From: Antedon mediterranea
Taxonomy: Eukaryota > Echinodermata > Crinoidea > Comatulida > Antedonidae
Assembly (NCBI RefSeq): GCF_964355755.1
Contig: NC_092678.1
Location: 19,316,922 to 19,380,921 of the forward strand
DNA length: 64,000 bases
Direction: 5' to 3'
Part shown: piece by piece, positions 37,511-47,200 of the stretch
Layout of the letters: each line of letters begins with the position of its first letter
Numbering within the stretch: position 1 is the first letter of the stretch
Position numbers and translations under genes: made by a program
The notes under the pieces: generated by a model
The model's database searches: none
What the model was told of the DNA's origin: nothing
What the model saw: only the letters and a program-made list of their open reading frames with translations

Positions 37511-38009
37511 TGAATAATTACTTGTAATGATTTGATCGGCGTAAAACTAGTGGTATGCTTTTGCCGTATGAATATTTTTATATTTAAATTGTTTTTTTAT
37601 TTTACATACAGGTCTCGGTGAAATGTGTGCTAATAAAAATGACCATTGATTTGATTGTAGACTTCGTTTAATTAGGCATATATTTGTTAACATTTATTTA
37701 AATCTAGTATTATAGTTTTATAAACGTATGTTTGATGTGTCTTTTTTATTTACGTAAGAGAACATTAATTAATAAAAAAATATTTTAACTGTTGTATAGT
37801 TAGTATTACAATTCAATTAAGCCCAGGTAAAGTACCAACAACGTATAATTTTATACTTATCAATTTTTATTCTTTTATTTTATTCTAATTATCTTCCCTG
37901 ATTACATTCGATCAAGTAATTATTTCTATTGTATTTGGTATATTTAAAATTGGTTGAATTAACAACACCCTGTTTTAAGCGAAAAGCCTGCCGGGCTATG
38001 GGGTCGAAT

Positions 38010-38200
38010 TACTCGTAGATTTCGTGTTACGTGTTTTTTCTGACCGGGATTAACCTTTTATTATAAAAAACACGCATTTATAGGGCCGGTGTAAGATTGA
38101 AATGTGTCCATCATTCAAAAGTGTCCGGGTGGACACTTTTCAGCATTGGATAGTGTCCAATTGCATGTTTCAACGGGTTCGCGGGCGTTTTCCAACAATT
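38010..38200. repeat. Dispersed repeat related to 53690-54190
   Basis: Shares TTACGTGTTTTTTCTGA-, ACACGCATTTATA-, CCGGTGTAAGATT- and GTGTCC-rich segments with the tandem copies at 53690-54190, partly inverted. Origin unknown. Confidence 0.6.
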
Positions 38201-38374
38201 TAATGCTGTCCGGCGCGTTTAATAATGTCTGACCCTTGGATTGAATACCGTCCGTGGTTGAGATTTGAGATTCAGGTTTTGATCGTGATTGCGCATGCAC
38301 TTGTCTTTTTTTAACGACCACTATTTGTTAATAATGCCAAACTAGTTTTTATTTTTCAAAGATAACTTGGCTTA

Positions 38375-41300
38375 AAACACCTCCAATTAGCGACCATTAT
38401 ATTATTTGGTATGAATAAAGACAAGAAGAATAAATAACAATATAATAATAATCATGTAATAAAAACAAGTAATTATACTGGTCCTCTTCCAATTAAAGAA
38501 CACTTTAGTTTAGACACTTCCAATTAGCGACCATTTTTATTGTTTTGTATGAGTAAAGACAAGAGTAATAATAGTTTTTAATCATGTGACAAAAAACAAG
38601 TAATTGTACTGGTCCTCTTCCAATTAAAGATCACTTAAAATTAAACACTTCCAATTAGCGACCGTTTTATTATTTTGTATGAGTAAAGACAAGAATAATA
38701 AATAGTTTATAATCATGTGATAAAAAACAAGTAATTGTACTGGTCCTCTTCCAATTAAAGATCACTTAAATTTAAACACTTCCAATTAGCGACCGTTATT
38801 ATTGTTTTGTATGAATAGAAACAAGAAGAATAAATAGATTTTAATCATGTGATAAAAAACAAGTAATTGTACTGGTCCTCTTCCAATTAAAGATCACTTT
38901 AATTTAAACACTTCCAATTAGCGACCGTTATATTATTTTGTATGAATAAAGGCAAGAATAATAAATAGATTTTAATCATATGACAAAAAAACAAGTAATT
39001 GTACTGGTCCTCTTTCAATTAAAGATCACTTTACTTTAAGACACTTCCAATTAGCGACCGTTATATTGTTTTGTATGAGTACAGACAAGAAGAATAAATA
39101 GATTTTAATCATGTGATAAAAAACAAGTAATTGTACTGGTCCTCTTCCAATTAAAGGTCACTTTACTGTAAGACACTTCCAATTAGCGACCGTTATATTA
39201 TTTTGTATGAGTACAGACAAGAAGAATAAATAGATTTTAATCATGTGATAAAAAACAAGTAATTGTACTGGTCCTCTTCCAATGAAAGATCACTTTACTT
39301 TAAGACACTTCCAATTAGCGACCGTTATATTATTTTTTATGAATAAAAACATGAAGCATAAATAGTTTATAATCATGTGATATAAAATAAGTAATTGTAC
39401 TGGTCTTCTTCCAATTAAAGATCACTTTACTTTAAGACACTTCCAATTAGCGACCGTTATATTATTTTGTATGAGTACAGACAATTAGAAGAATAAATAG
39501 ATTTTAATCATGTAATAAAAAACAAGTAATTGTACTGGTCCTCTTCCAATGAAAGATCACTTTACTTTAAGACACTTCCATTTAGCGACCGTTATATTAT
39601 TTTGTATGAGTACAGACAATAAGAATAAATAGATTTTAATCATGTGATAAAAAAACAAGTAATTGTACTGGTCCTCTTCCAATTAAAGATCACTTTACTT
39701 TAAGACACTTCCAATTAGCGACCGTTATATTATTTTGTATGAGTACAGACAAGAATAATAAATAGATTTTAATCAGGTGATAAAAAATAAGTAATTGTAC
39801 TGGTCCTCTTCCAATTAAAGGTCACTTTACTTCAAGAAACTTCCATTTAGCGACCGTTATATTATTTTGTATGAATAAAGACAAGAATAATAAATAGTTT
39901 ATAATCATGTGATATAAAATAAGTAATTGTACGGGTACTCTTCCAATTAAAGGTCACTTTACTGTAAGACACTTCCAATTAGCGACCGTTATATTATTTT
40001 GTATGAGTACAGACAAGAAGAATAAATAGATTTTAATCATGTGATAAAAAACAAGTAATTGTACTGGTCCTCTTCCAATGAAAGATCACTTTACTTTAAG
40101 ACACTTCCAATTAGCGACCGTTATATTATTTTTTATGAATAAAAACAAGAAGCATAAATAGTTTATAATCATGTGATATAAAATAAGTAATTGTACTGGT
40201 CCTCTTCCAATTAAAGGTCACTTTACTGTAAGACACCTCCAATTAGCGACCGTTATATTATTTTGTATGAGTACAGACAATTAGAAGAATAAATAGATTT
40301 TAATCATGTGATAAAAAACAAGTAATTGTACTGGTCCTCTTCCAATGAAAGATCACTTTACTTTAAGACACTTCCAATTAGCGACCGTTATATTATTTTG
40401 TATGAGTACAGACAAGAAGAATAAATAGATTTTAATCATGTGATAAAAAACAAGTAATTGTACTGGTCCTCTTCCAATTAAAGATCACTTTACTTTAAGA
40501 CACTTCCAATTAGCGACCGTTATATTATTTTGTATGAGTACAGACAAGAAGAATAAATAGATTTTAATCATGTGATAAAAAATAAGTAATTGTACTGGTC
40601 CTCTTCCAATTAAAGGTCACTTTACTGTAAGACACTTCCATTTAGCGACCGTTATATTATTTTGTATGAGTACAGACAAGAAGAATAAATAGATTTTAAT
40701 CATGTGATAAAAAACAAGTAATTGTACTGGTCCTCTTCCAATTAAAGATCACTTTACTTTAAGACACTTCCAATTAGCGACCGTTATATTATTTTGTATG
40801 AGTACAGACAAGAAGAATAAATAGATTTTAATCATGTGATAAAAAATAAGTAATTGTACTGGTCCTCTTCCAATTAAAGGTCACTTTACTGTAAGACACT
40901 TCCATTTAGCGACCGTTATATTATTTTGTATGAGTACAGACAAGAAGAATAAATAGATTTTATTCATGTGATAAAAAACAAGTAATTGTACTGGTCCTCT
41001 TCCAATGAAAGATCACTTTACTTTAAAACACTTCCAATTAGCGACCGTTATATTATTTTTTATGAATAAAAACAAGAAGCATAAATAGTTTATAATCATG
41101 TGATATAAAATAAGTAATTGTACTGGTCCTCTTCCAATTAAAGGTCACTTTACTGTAAGACACCTCCAATTAGCGACCGTTATATTATTTTGTATGAGTA
41201 CAGACAATTAGAAGAATAAATAGATTTTAATCATGTGATAAAAAACAAGTAATTGTACTGGTCCTCTTCCAATGAAAGATCACTTTACTTTAAGACACTT

Positions 41301-41790
41301 CCATTTAGCGACCGTTATATTATTTTGTATGAGTACAGACAAGAAGAATAAATAGATTTTAATCATGTGATAAAAAACAAGTAATTGTACTGGTCCTCTT
41401 CCAATTAAAGATCACTTTACTTTAAGACACTTCCAATTAGCGACCGTTATATTATTTTGTATGAGTACAGACAAGAAGAATAAATAGATTTTAATCATGT
41501 GATAAAAAATAAGTAATTGTACTGGTCCTTTTCCAATTAAAGGTCACTTTACTTTAAGACACTTCCATTTAGCGACCGTTATATTATTTTGTATGAATAA
41601 AGACAAGAAGAATAAATACTAGTTAAGACAAGAAGAATAAATAGTTTATAATCATGTGATAAAAAACAAGTAATTGTACGGGTCCTCTTCCAATTATAGA
41701 TCACTTTAGTTTAAACACTTCCAATTAGCGACCGTTATATTATTTTGTACGAGTAAAGACAAGAAGAATAAATAGTTTACTTGTTTAATC
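38375..41790. repeat. 132-bp satellite array, about 26 copies
   Basis: The unit contains CTTCCAATTAGCGACCGTTA, TATTATTTTGTATGAGTACA, GACAAGAAGAATAAATAG, ATTTTAATCATGTGATAAAA and ACAAGTAATTGTACTGGTCC. The spacing of CCAATTAGCGACC between neighbours is about 130-132 bp. The first and last units are the most diverged. Within the array, variants such as CATTTAGCGACC, GACAATTAGAAG and ATGAAGCATAAATAG recur at several places, so it grew by duplicating blocks of several units. No coding frame. Confidence 0.95.
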
Positions 41791-42517
41791 CCCAATCAAT
41801 TAAAAGTTGCACCTTTTTATAATCAACACGATATAGCTGATCTCTTGAAAAAACATAATCAGTTTTACTGAAGTATTATGTTAATTGGTACATTGATCGT
41901 CACATCGAGAATATGGTAGGGGTGTCACACTATGTGCGTCTAGGGTGAATGCAAAGATAATGACATCGATATAGCGCCACATCAACACGTTTTTATGCAC
42001 CTTTGGTGTAAGTATTTATTTTAGTATTTTGTCCTTAAATCAGAATTTATATTCAAAGAAAAAATGACTTGTTATGTAAAAAAACAACAATTCGGTATCT
42101 GGAATCTTAAAATTAATGTATCTATAAAAATAATTAATATGGGATAGGCCTGAGACCTCATACATTTGTTAATAGGGCTACTTTATTGAACCTTCATTTT
42201 ATCGGATGTTATAAGAACGCTTGCTTCAACCGATTCTTTTTTTGAACAGCATTTTGTTTAAAGGCGATTGTGTTATTTTCAATGTTTAATAAACTTCTGG
42301 AATTTCAGAGAAACCCATTTTAATAAACAAAAGCTTCTTATAAAATGTGCTTACTGGATAATGTTTCATACATGTTTGGCTGGTTCAAATTTACTTTACT
42401 TTTGCTTTTCCGCTACTCCCCTGTTATACTATATATTTGTTGTTATGTAGAAAGATTGAAAATAAATTCATTCATTCATTCTTCTTTTATTTCGGAAAAA
42501 AAAAATACTCCATAGTT

Positions 42518-42628
42518 CAGTAACAAGTGTACATTATTGTAAATATAACAAATACATATACATATATATATATATATATATAATATATATGTATTTGTTA
42601 TATTTACAATAATGTACACTTGTTACTG
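42518..42628. repeat. Perfect 43-bp inverted repeat around a (TA)n spacer
   Basis: Arms 42518-42560 and 42586-42628 are exact reverse complements (CAGTAACAAGTGTACATTAT ... and its complement), with 25 bp of alternating TA between. A transcript would fold into a near-perfect hairpin; as DNA it could extrude a cruciform. A longer TA tract follows at 42632-42660. Confidence 0.9.
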
Positions 42629-42663
<35 letters not shown>

Positions 42664-42737
42664 TGTGTTCCAACCGTACCACGCCGAGAATGTTAAAGGG
42701 TCGTTATCCGGTCGAGTTAAAGAACAATACCATGAAA

Positions 42738-42809
42738 GCCCCAGTGGTCTAATGGTTAGGGCAACTGCATATCAAGCCGACGGTCCGAGTTCGAGCCTCG
42801 GTTGGGGCG
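42738..42809 (+). tRNA. tRNA-like gene or SINE head, copy 1 (damaged anticodon stem)
   Basis: 72 nt fold partly as a tRNA. The acceptor stem GCCCCAG/TTGGGGC pairs, as do the D stem GTCT/GGGC (with wobbles) and the T stem CCGAG/CTCGG. The anticodon stem ACTGC/GCCGA has two mismatches, so this copy is probably not functional. The loop is ATATCAA. A TTTTT terminator follows at 42812-42816. Confidence 0.6.
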
Positions 42810-43003
42810 ACTTTTTCTCATTCTCTCAGATTTCCTCATCTTTATCGTTTCAAAAATTAATTAAATCATTTTCAGTGTATCACCGGGCGGTTTGGAATTT
42901 ATTTCTATGCCTGTTGTGTTTACAACTGAGGACTAGTGCTGTTCCGCCGTACCACGCCGAGAATGTTAAAGAGTCGCTATCCAATCGAGTTCGAACCGTG
43001 AAA

Positions 43004-43075
43004 GCCCCAGTGGTCTAACGGTTAGGACATCTGCATATCAAGCAGGCGGTCCGAGTTCGAGTCTCGGTTGGGGCG
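43004..43075 (+). tRNA. tRNA-like gene or SINE head, copy 2 (good cloverleaf, odd anticodon)
   Basis: All four stems pair: acceptor GCCCCAG/TTGGGGC, D GTCT/GGAC, anticodon TCTGC/GCAGG and T CCGAG/CTCGG. The loop ATATCAA places AUC in the anticodon position, which would read GAU (Asp), unlike the usual tRNA-Asp GUC. No T4 terminator follows directly (GACTTTAACT). Its 5' and 3' flanks are shared with copy 1 (offset about 270 bp), so a larger unit was duplicated. It is either an unusual tRNA gene or part of a tRNA-derived SINE. Confidence 0.6.
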
Positions 43076-43170
43076 ACTTTAACTCATTCTCACAGATTTC
43101 CTCATCTTTATCGTTTCAAATTAATTAATTAAATTTCAGTATATTACCGGGCGGTTTAGAATTAATGTTC

Positions 43171-43905
43171 TATGCTACATAGTCACGTGGTTAGAACAAT
43201 AGTTTCATATATCTACTATGTAGATTGGATGAATGAAAAGCAAATTCATGAATACATTACAAATAAATGTATGAATTGTGAATTACAAAAATATTAAATG
43301 TTGTTATCTTGTCAGAATGAGTTGTAAATATGAACGAGTTTTGTAAACATAAATTATATATCATTGATCATTACTTATATTAACAGGATAAAATAATAAT
43401 AGTGTAATAATAATGAACAATAGTTACAGAAAAATATTTATTTATTTATTTATTTATTGCTATTAAAACTTGTTTCAGTAAGTGTGTTTGTATTTATTTT
43501 ACTTTGTTATTGATCATCATTGGTCTGGCTACCAATACATTGGAAGCACGCAAGCCTCGCTACCACGTCAAGGTTGATGATCATAGCGAGGGTAGGTTGC
43601 ACGTTTGTATGTGCCCCTTTGACCAAAGAAAACATATTATAGAAGAAAATTGCATAACATTATGAAACAGAATCATATGAGTTGTAAATATGAAAAAGTT
43701 TTTTAAACATAAAAATACAATAAAAATAAACACTAGTTACAATCTAATTCACGTACTTTTACCTTACCGGACCTTTAGTCGCGTTATTCTTTTATACAAT
43801 CTGCTTTTTAATTAATTTTTTAATCCTTGTAGCGATCAAAGCAGGGCGCATGACACATCATTGCATGTTTACACTGGACACACTGTATTTGATCTGTTGT
43901 TACCT
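43171..43905. other. Intergenic DNA without recognised content
   Basis: AT-rich sequence with a TTTATTTATTTATTTATT run near 43437. Two stretches containing AGTTGTAAATATGAA, with GTTTTGTAAACATAAA or GTTTTTTAAACATAAA, occur at about 43322 and 43680, suggesting another dispersed repeat. A Ginger1 terminal inverted repeat might lie here but was not found. Confidence 0.4.
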
Positions 43906-43909
43906 GCCA

Positions 43910-44100
43910 TTAGACCCCTTGAGCCTTTGACGTACCTATGCTCAGATATTCGTCTTCCGTTGATTCAATGAAAGATGGTGACGCTTTAATTAGCCGCTGT
44001 GGTGAATCTATGTTCTTCTTTCTGGTCCGACAAATGCAATTGGTATTTCTTCGTCGATGAGTTTCAGACAAAGCCGACAATCTCCTCTTGACGGAAGCAC
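43910..44100 (-). CDS. Possible further exon downstream of the Ginger1 transposase
   Basis: On the minus strand a good acceptor (TTTTTTACAG, 44110-44101) opens a 63-codon frame rich in Lys/Arg and Ser, with EDEYLSIGTSKAQGV before TAA. It does not join the transposase frame in an obvious way, because that frame ends at 44215, and the nearest donor upstream would leave an intron of about 32 nt. It may be an alternative 3' exon or part of a second transposon gene. Confidence 0.25.
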
Positions 44101-44214
44101 CTGTAAAAAATCAAAGCATTAACGAAACTTACCTCTATAAGGTAAACAAATACCCTTTTCACCATTTAATGCTTCTGTGTATGTTGAGATTACCGGTCAT
44201 AGGTAGGCCTACAG

Positions 44215-47200
44215 TTAAAGAGTGACGTTGTATGAATCAACATATAATTGTCCAGGTACTTCATTGTTGCTCTGATGAATCCTTTCCGGGAAATGTTCCA
44301 TGTCACAAAGCAAATTGAATATATTTGGATCGATATCATCTTTTAGATGGTTGACTGCTTCAATGTCATAATGTGTGTCCGTGAATTCAGATACGTATAT
44401 AACGTCCATAATGCCTTCGGAACGCATTACCGCTTCATCTTCGTAATTATCTACCAGAGCAGCATTGAGGGTCACATCGGATACAATATCCCAGTATTTC
44501 CGTGCAAGGTGGTTTTTGATTGGTGCGTATGGTGTACGAGTGTATTTTAATTCAGCGTCATAAGTTTTCTTGTCTACATCCAGGACAGGCTCAAAGTGTG
44601 CACATAAGTTTGATAGGTAGATGTTTCTTTCAGATACTAAATCACCAAACTGATTACTTATTGGTGCATATTTCAACCATTCATAATGTGGAAGCCCTTT
44701 CCTTCTTCCATATTTACTGTAAACATAAACATTCGTATTTGACATGGTCGCAAATGCCATGATTTCGATGTCCGAACCCCATGTCCCATATTCCCCCATT
44801 CTCGTGTCTTCCACGTATCGTTCAAATGATCTGGATTCAATTTTTTCAAATAGGTTTTTGTTCATGGACATATAGTTTAGTATGTAATCCCGTACAACTA
44901 CATGGTAGTTCTGGACACCAAAGAGAATATAACTCAAAGCCCTAAAAAGACAGTTGCCGTCCCCTCTCATATTAACAACTTTAGTAGGCCTGGCTGCCTT
45001 GTCCATTTCACATTTTAAGTGAGTTTTGTGAAAATTTTTGACATTGATACCAAATGGTGCTGCCTTTTCAAGCTGCCAATTGGCATCGACAGGAAAGAAT
45101 AACTTTCTTGAAGTTTTCGTGTTGAGGTATACCACATCACTATCAGATACAGGCCTACTGTTGTCATGGTCATCATCCGGTGCGACATTATCATTGTCTA
45201 ATGTAGGTATGTTATCGTGATTATCCAGTGTGATATCATCGTTCTTGGATGTAGGTATGTTAATGTGATCATCCGGTGTGATATCATAATTCTTGGATGT
45301 AGGTCTGTTATCGTTATCATCAACATTCTTGGATGTAGGTATGTTAATAATGTGATCATCCGGTGTGATATCACCATTCTTGGATGTAGGTATGTTATCA
45401 TGGTGCGTTACTTCAGGTGGGATGTCTGGCGTTCGCTTTCGTTTCTTTGGAGGGAGATGCTTATCATTGGTATTACATTTCTGTTTAGTGCTTGATGATG
45501 GACAGTTCAAAGAGGTTGTTTTATCGGACTTGTAATGTCTGATCTTGTTTCCGTTAACAATAGCCCTTCTTCCTTTTAGTCGATATGTATTGTGAGTGAG
45601 GACTTTTTCTATAATATATGGACCAGTCCATCGAGCATTAAGTTTGCCTCCCTTTCTTGACAAATTTCTGGAATTCTGCAAGAGCACTTGATCTCCTGCA
45701 TAGTACGTGTTGCTTTTAACACCAGCATCATGATAATGTTTTTGCTTTTTCTGTGCTTTTTTGATATTTTCTGATGCCTTTCTCCTTGAATCTTTGAGTT
45801 TCAAAAAAGCGTCCACTCTTATTTTTAAAGGAACAGTTCCGGATATGTCATCTTTATTAGACGAAACGATGGGAATACGTAATTCTACAGGCAACACAGC
45901 CTTTCTACCGTAAACTAATGAGAATGGGTCACATTTCGTAGACTTGTGCTCGGATGTTCTGTAGGCAAACAACACGTATGGGAGTTGTATATCCCAGTCA
46001 TTTTGGTCTGCGTTGGTCAACGTCATAAGCATTGTGCAAAGTGTTCTGTTAAAGCGCTCCGTTTGCCCGCCTGTTTGAGGATGGTATGGTGAGGCAACTC
46101 TGTGGTCTACCCCAATCAGCTTACAGAAGCTGTCATTCAGCTCATTACAAAACTCTCTACCCTGGTCTGTAATCAATATAGAAGGTGTTCCATGTCTGCA
46201 GACAAAATCAATAAAAGATCTCAGCACTGTTTTAGCAGATTTATCTGGAATTGCATCAGCTTCCACCCATTTGGTAAGGTACTCCGTAAATACAAGTAAG
46301 TACCGATTACCTGAAACACAGCAAATAATAATATAATAAGCCGTAATAATAGTAGTGTCAAAATGTCATGATGAGATGTACAACACCCGAACTGTACGAA
46401 TGAAATAACAATAATAATAACAATATTAATATCAATAAATATAATAAGAACAAGAACAATAATAATATCGTGGATTTACATAGCGCCTAATGTTGTAAAA
46501 CCTCTATGCGCTGAACAGTATTACCCCAGTCATGGTTTGGATCAAATTAAAACAGGCAGAAATAAAGATTATTACAGTATAGCCATAATCGATGTAAATC
46601 CGGTGACAATAATAAGAGCATCTGATTCTTGGTAAATCTAGTTTTTGTTGACAGTGTAAAAAAGAGAACTGTCATAATTTTAGTTTAGTTAACAATTTCA
46701 AGAAACCTCACAGAAATTGCGCTTGTGCCTTTACAATAATAAATTTAAGTTCAGCCCTATTACAATAAAGGCCGAACAGAACTAATTATTAACTGTAATT
46801 TTAGGCCCTGAAGAATGAATTACAAAGTTTTCTGAACGTATTTCATTCATGTCTTCTTGCTTTTTACTTTTACGTTTTGATTTAGCTTTTTTATCCAGTC
46901 ACAGCATTTTTGTTTTTCAGTAATTTGTCATGAGATACCTTACCATTTTCTGTCTTTACCAAAGGCCCAACAATATCCATACCGATCTGTCTGAAAGCAG
47001 TATCTGTTACGGGTATAGGTTGAAGTGGCACTTTTGCTTTTTTTAAAACTTCTTTCCGTTGGCACTGATCACAGGCGGCTATAAAATTACGAACACCATC
47101 AAATGACCCCTTCCAATAATACCTTTCGCGTATCTTTTTCCAACTGTTAAAAAAAAAAAAAAATGTGTTTATTGTATTGATGATATTCAATCTCTTTGTA

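Larger units (their letters stand above)
42674..43170. repeat. Tandem duplication of a tRNA-bearing unit of about 270 bp
   Basis: CCGTACCACGCCGAGAATGT at 42674 recurs at 42947. The tRNA-like part follows in each copy, then CAGATTTCCTCATCTTTATC, then ACCGGGCGGTTT. The duplicated unit thus includes about 60 bp upstream and 100 bp downstream of the tRNA-like segment. Confidence 0.8.

Noticed and set aside
38375-41790. Regular spaced repeats resembling a CRISPR array
   Set aside because: Whole 132-bp units repeat, not short repeats with unique spacers; the genome is eukaryotic and there are no cas genes.
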